Source: Rhizobium sullae (GTDB lineage: Bacteria > Pseudomonadota > Alphaproteobacteria > Rhizobiales > Rhizobiaceae). From it: DNA of 64,000 nucleotides. Where the stretch lies: the NCBI RefSeq assembly GCF_900169785.1, contig NZ_FWER01000018.1, positions 37,161-101,160 of the forward strand, given 5' to 3'. The notes under the pieces were generated by a model. It did no database searches and was not told the origin of the DNA. It saw only the letters and a program-made list of their open reading frames with translations. Positions 46,192-56,123 of this stretch are shown here, one piece after another. Both the position numbers and the translations under genes were made by a program. Within the stretch, counting starts at the first letter, position 1, and each line of letters opens with the position of its first letter.

Positions 46192-46243
46192 TTTACGCTG
46201 CGAGGAGCTTGGCTTATAAAACCTCAACCAATATTGAGGTCAA
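46192..46243. promoter_or_regulatory. SoxR box within overlapping divergent promoters
   Basis: ACCTCAA (46221-46227) and TTGAGGT (46234-46240) form a perfect dyad matching the SoxR consensus CCTCAA-N6-TTGAGG. On the minus strand it lies between -35 TTGACC (46243-46238) and -10 TATAAG (46218-46213), separated by 19 bases, the overlong spacer typical of SoxR/MerR-activated promoters. On the plus strand TTTACG (46192-46197), a 17-base spacer and TATAAA (46215-46220) form a promoter for soxR whose start region falls in the box, suggesting autoregulation. Confidence 0.88.
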
Positions 46244-46250
46244 TAGGCGT

Positions 46251-46712
46251 ATGGAAACAATTTCATCGACCAATTTCAGCAGGCTTCTGACTGTAGGCGA
46301 AGTGGCGGAGCGCAGCGGACTGGCGGTCTCGGCGCTGCATTTCTACGAGGCCAAGGGTCTGATTTCGAGCATGCGCTCGCGCGGCAACCAGCGGCGTTAC
46401 GGGCGCGATGTCCTGCGCCGTCTCGGCATCATCAAGGTGGCACAGAGGGTCGGCATACCGCTGGCTGAAATTCAGGCGGCTTTCGATACCCTGCCGCAGG
46501 GGCGAACGCCGACGGCAGGCGATTGGCAGAAGCTCTCGCAGATATGGAAGGACGATCTGGATTCGCGAATCAAACGGCTGACGCTGCTTCGCGATCGCCT
46601 GACCGGTTGCATCGGCTGTGGTTGCCTGTCTATCGAAAGCTGCCCATTGCGAAACCCTTGTGACAAACTGGGCAAGGAGGGAACCGGTGCGCGCCTGCTG
46701 GAGGAGGCTTAG
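46251..46712 (+). CDS. soxR: Redox-sensing transcriptional activator SoxR
   Basis: 153-residue MerR-family regulator. The winged-helix domain (LLTVGEVAERSGLAVSALHFYEAKGLI, RRYGRDVLRRLGIIKVAQ) is followed by a dimerisation helix. The [2Fe-2S] cluster motif C-x2-C-x-C-x5-C uses Cys120, Cys123, Cys125 and Cys131 (CIGCGCLSIESC). The start at 46251 gives the usual N-terminus and leaves the SoxR box just upstream; the frame is open to 46182. No soxS is present, as in most non-enteric bacteria where SoxR acts directly on target genes such as the divergent reductase. Confidence 0.94.
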   Translation: METISSTNFSRLLTVGEVAERSGLAVSALHFYEAKGLISSMRSRGNQRRYGRDVLRRLGIIKVAQRVGIPLAEIQAAFDTLPQGRTPTAGDWQKLSQIWKDDLDSRIKRLTLLRDRLTGCIGCGCLSIESCPLRNPCDKLGKEGTGARLLEEA

Positions 46713-46859
46713 GCAGCCGCTGCAGTCGCCCGCATTTAGTTGTCTAGGGCAGTCGCCCCATTACCGATAGATATGCCCCCCTTCCGCCACAAGTCCAACG
46801 CCATTAAACGAACTAGAATAGCGACAAATCGAAGATAAATAGAATATCAAACGAACATT

Positions 46860-47636
46860 CTATGGCAGTGTCTTTTCCGAGGTTTCGATCAGATTAATGT
46901 TGCTTTCCGCGCAGACCTTCCTGAGCGATTCGACATTACAGTCGTCAGTAACGAAGGTGTGGACCTGCGACAGGTGGCCAATGCGCACCGGAGCCGTGCG
47001 CTCGAATTTGGTGGAGTCGGCAACAAGGACGACGTGGCGCGCATTCGCCATGATGGCTTGGGCGACCTTCACTTCGCGGAAATCGAAGTCGAGAAGCGCA
47101 CCGTCCGGATCGATCGCCGAAGCGCCGATGACGGCATAATCGACCTTGAATTGCCGGATGAAATCGACGGCTGCTTCGCCGACGATGCCGCCATCCGAAT
47201 GGCGCACTACGCCGCCCGCGATGACGACCTCGATCGAGGGAAACAGACGCAAACGACTGGCAACGTTGATGTTATTGGTGATCACCATCAGTTCGTGGTG
47301 ATCGACCAGCGCTTCCCCGACTGCCTCGGTCGTCGTTCCGATATTGATGAAGAGCGAAGCTTTGTCGGGAATAATGTCAGCGGTCGCGCGACCGATCGCG
47401 AGTTTCTCACCGGCGGCGATCGAGCGGCGTGCCTCGTATTTCACGTTCTCTGTCCCGCCCGGAAAAATTGCCCCGCCGTGAATACGCGTCAGCACGTGTC
47501 CATCGCAAAGGTCGTTCAGGTCCTTGCGAATGGTCTGCGGCGTGACGGAGAAGCGCGTTGCCAGATCATCGACCAGCACGCGGCCTTCGGCTTTGGCGAT
47601 ATCGAGAATCTCCGTCTGCCGTCCGGACAGAAACAT
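46860..47636 (-). CDS. DeoR/GlpR family transcriptional regulator
   Basis: 258-residue regulator with an N-terminal DeoR HTH (RQTEILDIAKAEGRVLVDDLATRFSVTPQTIRKDLNDL, RIHGGAI) and a sugar-phosphate sensor domain (LFINIGTTTEAVGEAL, VVIAGGVVRHSDGGIVGEAA, LVADSTKFERTAPVRIG). It resembles rhizobial GlpR repressors, but no glpD or glycerol genes adjoin. GGGAG eight bases upstream supports the ATG at 47636. The gene is divergent from the SDR at 47733, with 96 bases between, which may be its control target. Confidence 0.88.
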   Translation of the reverse strand: MFLSGRQTEILDIAKAEGRVLVDDLATRFSVTPQTIRKDLNDLCDGHVLTRIHGGAIFPGGTENVKYEARRSIAAGEKLAIGRATADIIPDKASLFINIGTTTEAVGEALVDHHELMVITNNINVASRLRLFPSIEVVIAGGVVRHSDGGIVGEAAVDFIRQFKVDYAVIGASAIDPDGALLDFDFREVKVAQAIMANARHVVLVADSTKFERTAPVRIGHLSQVHTFVTDDCNVESLRKVCAESNINLIETSEKTLP

Positions 47637-47732
47637 GGCTTCGTCTCCCTTTCTTTCGCTGGGCCGGATCATATGTTAAAGCGAAAATTGCGCAATCGGC
47701 GACTGGCAGCCGGAGCCGGGAGGGTTTCAAGC

Positions 47733-48503
47733 GTGTTTCACCCCAAACTTTTTGAAAATCGCAATGTTGTCGTGACCGGCGCAGGGCGTGGAATCGGCCT
47801 CGAAGTCGCGCGGCAGTTCCTGGATTGCGGCGCGCACGTCTTGGTTCACACTGGCCGGAATAGCGAAAGGAATTTGCCGGACTTCCTGTTGACGGCAGAG
47901 CAGGAGCGACGCGCAGTTCTCGTTGCAGCCGATTTTCTGTCGCCGAACGGCACGGCTGCTTTCGCGGCGAAAGCTCTGGATACTTTTGGCGCGGTGCATG
48001 TGCTCGTCAACAATGCCGGCACGATGGTTGGCCGGTTTCCCGCAGGCGCGTTGACGGATGGAGAATACGACACGATCGTCAGGCTCAATCAGACATCCGT
48101 CGTTGAGCTTACGCGCGTTCTGCTGCCGGCTTTGCGGGCGGCCCACGGCGCGGCGATTGTCAACACGGTTTCGATCTCCGCGATGACAGGCGGTAGTCCC
48201 GGCTCCGCGATCTATTCCGCCTCCAAGGCATTCGTCTCTACCTATTCCAAAGCGCTCGCACGCGAACTGGCGCCAGATGCAATCCGGGTCAATTGCGTAT
48301 CCCCGGGCACGATCGAAACCGACTTTCACGGGCGTTATTCCTCGCCGGAGAAGCTGGAGCAGACCCGCAAGGGCATACCGCTGCAACGTCTCGGGACTGC
48401 CGAGGATTGCGCACCTGCCTATCTCTTTCTGGCTGCGCCATCGCTTTCCGGTTACATCACGGGGCAAGTGCTCGAAATCAACGGCGGCCAGCTTATCTGC
48501 TGA
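47733..48503 (+). CDS. SDR family oxidoreductase
   Basis: 256-residue classical short-chain dehydrogenase. It has VVVTGAGRGIGLEVARQFL, NNAG (VHVLVNNAGTM), Ser in NTVSISAMTGG, Tyr/Lys in YSASKAFVSTYSKAL and GQVLEINGGQ at the C-terminus. The frame is open far upstream through the antisense of the regulator gene, but the real start is probably the GTG at 47733, because GGGAGGG (47718-47724) lies eight bases before it. An ATG at 47673 is less likely. The substrate is unknown. Confidence 0.88.
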   Translation: MFHPKLFENRNVVVTGAGRGIGLEVARQFLDCGAHVLVHTGRNSERNLPDFLLTAEQERRAVLVAADFLSPNGTAAFAAKALDTFGAVHVLVNNAGTMVGRFPAGALTDGEYDTIVRLNQTSVVELTRVLLPALRAAHGAAIVNTVSISAMTGGSPGSAIYSASKAFVSTYSKALARELAPDAIRVNCVSPGTIETDFHGRYSSPEKLEQTRKGIPLQRLGTAEDCAPAYLFLAAPSLSGYITGQVLEINGGQLIC

Positions 48504-48606
48504 TTTGCTTGGACTTTTTTTGGTATTTCGACAATTCGGCACAATGCCGGCATGTGGATATGCTATCGTTCCGGTCTACCTGAAGTGCATCCAGCAGAGA
48601 GTCCGA

Positions 48607-48948
48607 ATGCCCTTGCCGAAGACCGAGCCGGGAATAACCGGCCAGGAACTGCAGAAGCTTGCCGCCAAAGCCCACGAAGCGAGCGATCTGCTGAAAGCAA
48701 TGGCACATCAGACCCGGCTTCTCATTCTGTGCATCCTCGCCAATGAGGAAAAGACGGTCAGCCAAATCGAAGAATTGCTCGGTGTACAACAAGCGATGGT
48801 TTCGCAGCAGCTTGCGCGGCTGCGCATGGAAGGCCTCGTGAACACGCGCCGGGCAGGCCGTCTCATCTATTACAGCATCGGCAATGCCAATATAACGATC
48901 TTCATGGATTTGCTCTTCGGCATGTTTGAAGCGCCCGACGTTGGCTGA
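48607..48948 (+). CDS. ArsR/SmtB family transcriptional regulator (BigR/SqrR-like)
   Basis: 113-residue winged-helix regulator. EASDLLKAMAHQTRLLILCILANEEKTVSQIEELL and QAMVSQQLARLRMEGLVNTRRAGRLIYYSI give the ArsR HTH and wing. Cys42 aligns with the first redox Cys of BigR/SqrR-type sulfide sensors, but the second Cys near the C-terminus is missing (LLFGMFEAPD). Whether it senses reactive sulfur, metal or something else is open. It is upstream of the LysR gene, on the same strand. Confidence 0.85.
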   Translation: MPLPKTEPGITGQELQKLAAKAHEASDLLKAMAHQTRLLILCILANEEKTVSQIEELLGVQQAMVSQQLARLRMEGLVNTRRAGRLIYYSIGNANITIFMDLLFGMFEAPDVG

Positions 48949-49019
48949 TGCTTGCAGCCCTTGCGATTATTAACGGCTAAGGCCAAAGATGGCTTGTCTC
49001 GAAGGCGGCTGGAGGTCGG

Positions 49020-49913
49020 ATGATCGACAAGCTTGAATTCTTCATTGCCCTTGCCAACGAAAAGCACTTCGGCCGCGCTGCCGAGGAGTGCGGCATCTCG
49101 CAGCCCACCCTGTCGGCCGCGATTCGGCAGCTCGAAGACCAGTTGGGTGTCATGCTGGTGCAGCGAGGCTCGCGCTTTCAGGGCCTGACGCCGGAGGGCC
49201 AGCGTGTTCTCGAGTGGGCAAGGCGCATCGTCGGCGACACGCGCACCATGCGCGAAGAGATGCGCGCCGCGCGCAGAGGCCTTTCCGGCCACCTGCGCCT
49301 TGCCTCCATTCCGACTGCTCTGGCGATGCTGGCGCGGATCACGACGCCCTTTCAAGAGCGGCATCCGGACGTCACCTTCTCCATCGTTTCACGCAATTCG
49401 TTGCAGGTGTTGAGCATGCTCGAAAATCTCGAGATCGACGCCGGGGTGACGTATCTTGAAAACGAGCCGCTCGGGCGTGTGACGACCGTGCCGCTTTATG
49501 CCGAGCGCTACCACCTGATCACCGCCGCCGGCAGCCCGCTTTCCGATCGCGAAACCGTGACATGGCGTGAAGTGGGCGATCTTCGGCTTTGCCTATTGAC
49601 CGCCGACATGCAGAACCGCCGGATCATCAACCGGCACCTCGCAGAAGCGGGCTCGAGCGCGCATCCCACCTTGGAATCCGGTTCGATGATCGTGCTGTTT
49701 TCTCATGTCAGAACCGGGCGCTGGGCGAGCATCATGCCGCGAAATGTGGCTGAATCCTTTGGGTTTCCAGCCGAAATACGAATGATTCCGATTATCGAGC
49801 CGGCGGCCCATCATTCGGTCGGGTTGGTTGCGACGCATCGCGAGCCGTTTACGCCCCTCGTGTCTGCATTGTTGCATGAGGCGAGAATACTCGCAGAGAG
49901 CGAAAGTCTTTGA
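49020..49913 (+). CDS. LysR family regulator of the formate dehydrogenase cluster
   Basis: 297-residue LysR-type regulator. HTH is ALANEKHFGRAAEECGISQPTLSAAIRQLEDQLG, followed by a periplasmic-binding-like sensor domain (LASIPTALAMLARITTPFQ). Its position just before fdsG, in the same direction, and a T-N11-A dyad overlapping its stop codon, point to control of the fds genes. GGAGG is five bases before the ATG. Confidence 0.9.
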   Translation: MIDKLEFFIALANEKHFGRAAEECGISQPTLSAAIRQLEDQLGVMLVQRGSRFQGLTPEGQRVLEWARRIVGDTRTMREEMRAARRGLSGHLRLASIPTALAMLARITTPFQERHPDVTFSIVSRNSLQVLSMLENLEIDAGVTYLENEPLGRVTTVPLYAERYHLITAAGSPLSDRETVTWREVGDLRLCLLTADMQNRRIINRHLAEAGSSAHPTLESGSMIVLFSHVRTGRWASIMPRNVAESFGFPAEIRMIPIIEPAAHHSVGLVATHREPFTPLVSALLHEARILAESESL

Positions 49914-49930
49914 TAGAAATTTCCTATCAA
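49910..49930. promoter_or_regulatory. LysR-type operator upstream of fdsG
   Basis: TTGATAG and CTATCAA form a perfect 7-bp inverted repeat around 7 bases, containing ATAG-N7-CTAT and the LysR T-N11-A core (T49914 to A49926). It overlaps the LysR stop codon and lies about 120 bases before fdsG. A second, looser dyad ATCAAT/ATTGAT (49926-49931, 49947-49952) adjoins. Confidence 0.65.
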
Positions 49931-50051
49931 TCGACGGAACAGCTTTATTGATCGCTCGATGTTTCCCTGAAAGACTTCCTTCGAGGTACCGGATCGGCAG
50001 AGGGAGGCCGCTGCGGTGATCGACATAGGAAGCCCTGGGAGGCCCGCCGAA

Positions 50052-50527
50052 ATGAATGCTCATGTCGCCAATGGCGATATTGCCGAACGCACGCGCGCGA
50101 TTGTTGGTGCCTTGCGCGCTCTTGAAGGTCCACTCCTTCCAATCCTCCATGAAGTTCAGGATGAATTCGGCCATGTGCCGCAGGAAGCGCTTACTGTCAT
50201 CGCCGACGGGCTCAATCTGTCGCGCGCCGAAGTGCATGGCGTGATGACGTTCTATCACGATTATCGCGATCATCCTGCCGGCCGCCATGTCCTGAAGCTC
50301 TGTCGTGCCGAGGCCTGTCAATCGATGGGCGGGGATGCTGTTGCCGATCGTATCAAGACATTGCTCGGTGTCGATTTCCATCAAACTGCGCTCGATGGCA
50401 GCGTGACCTTGGAGCCCGTCTACTGTCTCGGGCTCTGCGCTTGCGCACCTGCAGCCATGCTCGACGGCGATCTCTATGGGCGGGTCGATGACGAGACCGT
50501 CGCCGAGCTCGTTGCGGAGGCGCGGCG

Positions 50528-50531
<4 letters not shown>
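50052..50531 (+). CDS. fdsG: NAD-dependent formate dehydrogenase gamma subunit
   Basis: 159-residue thioredoxin-like [2Fe-2S] subunit, homologous to NuoE. The cluster ligands are in CRAEACQSMGG and CLGLCACAPAA. GPLLPILHEVQDEFGHVP is the conserved N-terminal helix region. Two starts have strong ribosome sites: ATG 50052 (GGGAGG nine bases upstream) and GTG 50016 (AGGGAGG eight bases upstream, 171 residues). I prefer 50052 because it gives the family length. It overlaps fdsB by four bases. Confidence 0.94.
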
Positions 50532-52084
<1,553 letters not shown>

Positions 52085-52090
52085 GGACCT

Positions 52091-54970
52091 ATGTCTCTCG
52101 TTCACGAAATCGACTACGGCACGCCGGCTTCGAAATCCGAAACAAGTGTGGCGCTGACCATCGATGGCCGGCAGATCACCGTGCCGGAGGGTACGTCCGT
52201 CATGCGCGCCTCGATGGAGGCTGGTATTCAGGTGCCGAAGCTTTGTTCGACCGATATGGTCGACGCGTTTGGCTCCTGCCGCCTGTGTCTCGTGGAGATC
52301 GAAGGCCGCAACGGGACGCCTGCATCGTGCACGACGCCGGTTGCGGCGGGCATGGTGGTCCATACGCAGACCGGGCGCCTCAAGGATATCCGCCGCGGGG
52401 TGATGGAGCTTTATATTTCCGACCACCCGCTCGACTGTCTGACCTGTGCTGCCAATGGCGATTGCGAACTGCAGGACATGGCCGGCGCCGTCGGCTTGCG
52501 CGACGTACGCTTCGGCTATGAAGGCGACAATCACGTCAAGGCACGCAACAACGGCGACATTAATCTCAAATGGATGCCGAAAGACGAGTCGAACCCGTAT
52601 TTCACATATGATCCGTCGAAATGCATCGTCTGCTCCCGCTGCGTGCGCGCCTGTGAGGAAGTGCAGGGAACCTTCGCGCTGACGATCGAAGGCCGCGGTT
52701 TCGGCTCGCGCGTTTCGCCAGGCATGCACGAGCATTTCATCGATTCCGAATGCGTCTCATGCGGCGCCTGCGTGCAGGCCTGCCCGACGGCGACACTGAC
52801 GGAAAAGTCGGTCATCCAGATTGGCCAACCGGAACATTCGGTCGTGACCACCTGTGCTTATTGTGGCGTCGGCTGCTCCTTCAAGGCGGAAATGCGCGGC
52901 GAAGAGCTGGTGCGCATGGTGCCGTGGAAGGATGGGCAGGCCAACCGAGGGCATTCCTGCGTCAAAGGCCGTTTCGCGTACGGCTATTCGACGCACAAGG
53001 ATCGCATCCTCAATCCGATGATCCGCGAAAAGGTCACCGATCCCTGGCGCGAAGTGACTTGGGACGAAGCCTTCGCGCATGTGGCGTCGGAATTCCGCCG
53101 CATCCAGTATCAATACGGCCGCGACTCGATCGGCGGGATCACCTCGTCGCGCTGCACGAACGAGGAGACCTTCCTTGTCCAGAAGCTGATCCGCGCAGGC
53201 TTCGGCAACAACAATGTCGATACCTGCGCCCGCGTCTGCCATTCGCCGACGGGTTACGGTCTTGGCCAAGCCTTCGGCACATCGGCTGGCACGCAGAATT
53301 TTGACAGCGTCGAAGATTCTGATGTGGTCGTCGTTATAGGTGCCAATCCGACGGATGGGCATCCGGTCTTCGGATCCCGCCTGAAGAAGCGCCTGCGCCA
53401 AGGCGCCAAGCTGATCGTCATCGACCCGCGGCGCATCGATCTCGTCAGAACGCCGCATGTCGAGGCCGCCTATCACCTGCCGTTGAAACCAGGCACCAAT
53501 GTCGCGGTCATGACCGCGCTTGCGCATGTGATCGTCACCGAAGGGCTCTATGACGAAGCCTTCATCCGCGAACGCTGCGATTGGTCAGAATTCGAAGATT
53601 GGGCGGCTTTCGTCGCCGAACCACAGCACAGTCCGGAAGAGACAGAGAAGTTCACCGGCGTTCCCGCCGAAGATCTGCGTGGTTCTGCTCGCCTTTATGC
53701 GCGCGGCGGCAACGGGGCGATCTATTACGGCCTCGGCGTGACCGAACACAGCCAGGGTTCTACGACCGTTATGGCGATCGCGAACCTGGCGATGGCGACC
53801 GGCAATATCGGTCGCCCGGGCGTCGGCGTTAATCCGCTGCGCGGCCAGAACAATGTGCAGGGCTCCTGCGACATGGGTTCGTTCCCCCACGAGCTGCCGG
53901 GCTATCGCCATATCTCGGACGATGCGACACGCGATATTTTCGAGAAGCTGTGGGGCGTCAAACTCAACAACGAACCCGGCCTTCGCATTCCGAATATGCT
54001 GGATGCTGCCGTGGAAGGCACATTCAAGGGCCTGTATGTCCAAGGCGAGGACATTCTCCAATCCGACCCGGATACAAAGCATGTGGCCGCCGGCCTTGCC
54101 GCTATGGAATGCGTCGTGGTTCAAGATCTCTTCCTGAACGAAACGGCAAACTACGCGCATGTCTTTCTGCCGGGGTCGACCTTCCTGGAAAAGGACGGGA
54201 CTTTCACCAACGCCGAACGCCGCATCAACCGCGTGCGCAAGGTCATGACCCCACGCAACGGCTATGGGGACTGGGAGGTAACGCAGAAGCTGGCCCAAGC
54301 GATGGGGCTTGGCTGGAACTATCAGCATCCATCCGAGATCATGGACGAGATTGCGGCAACGACGCCGAGCTTCGCGCTGGTTTCCTACGACTACCTGGAA
54401 AAGATGGGCTCGGTGCAGTGGCCCTGCAACGAGAAGAACCCGGAAGGTTCGCCGATCATGCATGTGAACGGCTTTGTTCGCGGCAAGGGCAAATTCATCC
54501 GCACCGAATATGTGGCGACCGACGAGCGCACGGGGCCGCGCTTCCCGCTGCTGCTGACGACCGGCCGCGTCCTCAGCCAATACAATGTCGGCGCCCAGAC
54601 GCGGCGCACCGACAACGTCGTCTGGCATGCCGAGGACCGGCTGGAAATCCATCCGCATGATGCCGAAATGCGGGGCATTCGCGATGGCGACTGGGTCAAG
54701 CTGGGCAGCCGCTCCGGCGATACATCACTGCGGGCGCTGATCACCGATCGCGTTGCGCCCGGGGTCGTCTACACAACCTTCCATCATCCGAACACGCAGG
54801 CAAATGTCATCACCACAGACTTCTCCGACTGGGCGACGAACTGCCCGGAATACAAGGTGACGGCAGTGCAGGTCTCGCCTTCGAACGGTCCATCGGATTG
54901 GCAGATCGAATATGACGAGCAGGCACGTCAGAGCCGCCGGATCGCCGGCAAGCTGGAGGCAGCCGAATAA
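52091..54970 (+). CDS. fdsA: NAD-dependent formate dehydrogenase alpha subunit (Mo-bis-MGD)
   Basis: 959-residue catalytic subunit oxidising formate to CO2. The N-terminal [2Fe-2S] ferredoxin domain (CSTDMVDAFGSCRLC, about 52-70) is followed by the His-Cys motif HPLDCLTCAANGDC (about 112-125) and two [4Fe-4S] motifs CIVCSRCVRAC (about 178) and CVSCGACVQAC (about 221). The molybdopterin domain starts at CAYCGVGC (about 255). VDTCARVCHSPTG (about 376) holds the Mo-ligating Cys, followed by the conserved His. It is followed without gap by fdhD. Confidence 0.97.
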   Translation: MSLVHEIDYGTPASKSETSVALTIDGRQITVPEGTSVMRASMEAGIQVPKLCSTDMVDAFGSCRLCLVEIEGRNGTPASCTTPVAAGMVVHTQTGRLKDIRRGVMELYISDHPLDCLTCAANGDCELQDMAGAVGLRDVRFGYEGDNHVKARNNGDINLKWMPKDESNPYFTYDPSKCIVCSRCVRACEEVQGTFALTIEGRGFGSRVSPGMHEHFIDSECVSCGACVQACPTATLTEKSVIQIGQPEHSVVTTCAYCGVGCSFKAEMRGEELVRMVPWKDGQANRGHSCVKGRFAYGYSTHKDRILNPMIREKVTDPWREVTWDEAFAHVASEFRRIQYQYGRDSIGGITSSRCTNEETFLVQKLIRAGFGNNNVDTCARVCHSPTGYGLGQAFGTSAGTQNFDSVEDSDVVVVIGANPTDGHPVFGSRLKKRLRQGAKLIVIDPRRIDLVRTPHVEAAYHLPLKPGTNVAVMTALAHVIVTEGLYDEAFIRERCDWSEFEDWAAFVAEPQHSPEETEKFTGVPAEDLRGSARLYARGGNGAIYYGLGVTEHSQGSTTVMAIANLAMATGNIGRPGVGVNPLRGQNNVQGSCDMGSFPHELPGYRHISDDATRDIFEKLWGVKLNNEPGLRIPNMLDAAVEGTFKGLYVQGEDILQSDPDTKHVAAGLAAMECVVVQDLFLNETANYAHVFLPGSTFLEKDGTFTNAERRINRVRKVMTPRNGYGDWEVTQKLAQAMGLGWNYQHPSEIMDEIAATTPSFALVSYDYLEKMGSVQWPCNEKNPEGSPIMHVNGFVRGKGKFIRTEYVATDERTGPRFPLLLTTGRVLSQYNVGAQTRRTDNVVWHAEDRLEIHPHDAEMRGIRDGDWVKLGSRSGDTSLRALITDRVAPGVVYTTFHHPNTQANVITTDFSDWATNCPEYKVTAVQVSPSNGPSDWQIEYDEQARQSRRIAGKLEAAE

Positions 54971-55797
54971 TGAAAAGGCGGCCGACGCGCATTTCCGTCA
55001 ACCGAATCGCCCGGAAGGGCGGGGTCATGATGCCGGGTGAGCGCGTCGTGCCGGAGGAAGTACCGGTTGCCTTTTCCTATGGCGGCACATCGCATGCCGT
55101 AATGATGGCGACGCCGGACGATCTGGAAGACTTTGCGGTTGGCTTCAGCCTGACGGAAGGCATAATCCAGGACGCGAGCCAGATCTCCGCAATCGAAATC
55201 ATTGATGAGGAGCGGGGTATCGATGTCCAGGTAACGTTGATAGACGACGTCGCGGATGCCTTGCGTGCGCGCCGGCGCAGCATGGCCGGACCGGTCGGTT
55301 GCGGACTTTGCGGCATCGAATCTATCGAACAGGCTGTCCGTCAGATACCCGATGTTTCCTCTGCGGATCTCAAGCTGACGCATGGCGATATCGTCCGCGC
55401 CGTCTCGCTGCTCAATGACGCCCAGCCGCTTCACCGGGAAACACGGGCGGTACATGGAGCGGGCTTCTACGTTCGTGGAAAAGACCTGCTCGCCGCTCGC
55501 GAGGATGTTGGCAGGCACAATGCGCTCGACAAGCTCTGCGGTGCCGTCATTCGCATCGGAACGAGCGGCTCAAGCGGGGCTGTAGCTGTCACAAGCCGGC
55601 TGTCCGTCGAGATGGTACAGAAGGCTGCGATCCTCGGAAGCCCCGTTCTCATCGCGATTTCCGCGCCGACGGCTCTTGCCATCCGAACCGCCGAGCAAGC
55701 GGGCATGACGCTCGTTGCGCTTGTGCGCGGCGATGACTTCGAAATTTTCACCCACCCGCACCGTATATTGCCTGAAAGTATTGCCGATGTCGCATGA
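54970..55797 (+). CDS. fdhD: Formate dehydrogenase accessory sulfurtransferase FdhD (FdsC)
   Basis: 275-residue chaperone that transfers sulfur to the molybdenum cofactor of formate dehydrogenase. It has VPVAFSYGGTSHAVMMATPDDLEDFAVGFSLTEGII, the CxxC in GCGLCGIESIEQ (about 111-118), RAVHGAGFYVRG and REDVGRHNALDKLCG. It starts on the last base of fdsA (TAATG). In R. capsulatus the equivalent gene is fdsC of fdsGBACD, the same order as here. Confidence 0.95.
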   Translation: MKRRPTRISVNRIARKGGVMMPGERVVPEEVPVAFSYGGTSHAVMMATPDDLEDFAVGFSLTEGIIQDASQISAIEIIDEERGIDVQVTLIDDVADALRARRRSMAGPVGCGLCGIESIEQAVRQIPDVSSADLKLTHGDIVRAVSLLNDAQPLHRETRAVHGAGFYVRGKDLLAAREDVGRHNALDKLCGAVIRIGTSGSSGAVAVTSRLSVEMVQKAAILGSPVLIAISAPTALAIRTAEQAGMTLVALVRGDDFEIFTHPHRILPESIADVA

Positions 55798-56032
55798 TCC
55801 GCATTCCAAGCTCGTCTACATGGCCAACCAAATAGCGACCTTTTTCAAGAGCCAGCCGGAAAGCGAGGCGGCTCAAGGTGTTGCGACGCATATCAACAAA
55901 TTCTGGGAGCCGCGCATGCGGCGGCAATTGTTTGAAGTACTAGAAAAAGACAGCAACAGCCTGAACGCGCTTGTCGTTGAGGCCGCATCTCTGATCCACC
56001 GGCCCGAGCCGGCGGAGCCAATCCAGAAATAA
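55787..56032 (+). CDS. fdsD: Formate dehydrogenase delta subunit
   Basis: 81-residue small subunit (FdsD family). LVYMANQIATFFKSQPESEAAQGVATHINKFWEPRMRRQLFEVL covers the conserved region. The ATG at 55787 overlaps the fdhD 3' end by 11 bases; the frame is open further upstream inside fdhD but that is shadow. It is associated with assembly or cofactor insertion of the Fds complex. Confidence 0.92.
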   Translation: MSHDPHSKLVYMANQIATFFKSQPESEAAQGVATHINKFWEPRMRRQLFEVLEKDSNSLNALVVEAASLIHRPEPAEPIQK

Positions 56033-56123
56033 ACATCGATTTCACGCGAGAGGGGAAACAGGCATTTCGCCTGCTTAAGCATGAATTATTGCAAGCAAAG
56101 CCATTAATCTGGAGGAATTATTC

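Noticed and set aside
46806..46856. AAACGAAC direct repeats 43 bases apart as a regulator-binding site
   Set aside because: They lie downstream of both converging genes (soxR and the DeoR-type gene), where no promoter is expected.
46959..47732. N-terminal extension of the SDR frame to 514 residues, suggesting a fusion protein
   Set aside because: The extra part is antisense to the DeoR-type regulator; a strong ribosome site places the real start at GTG 47733.
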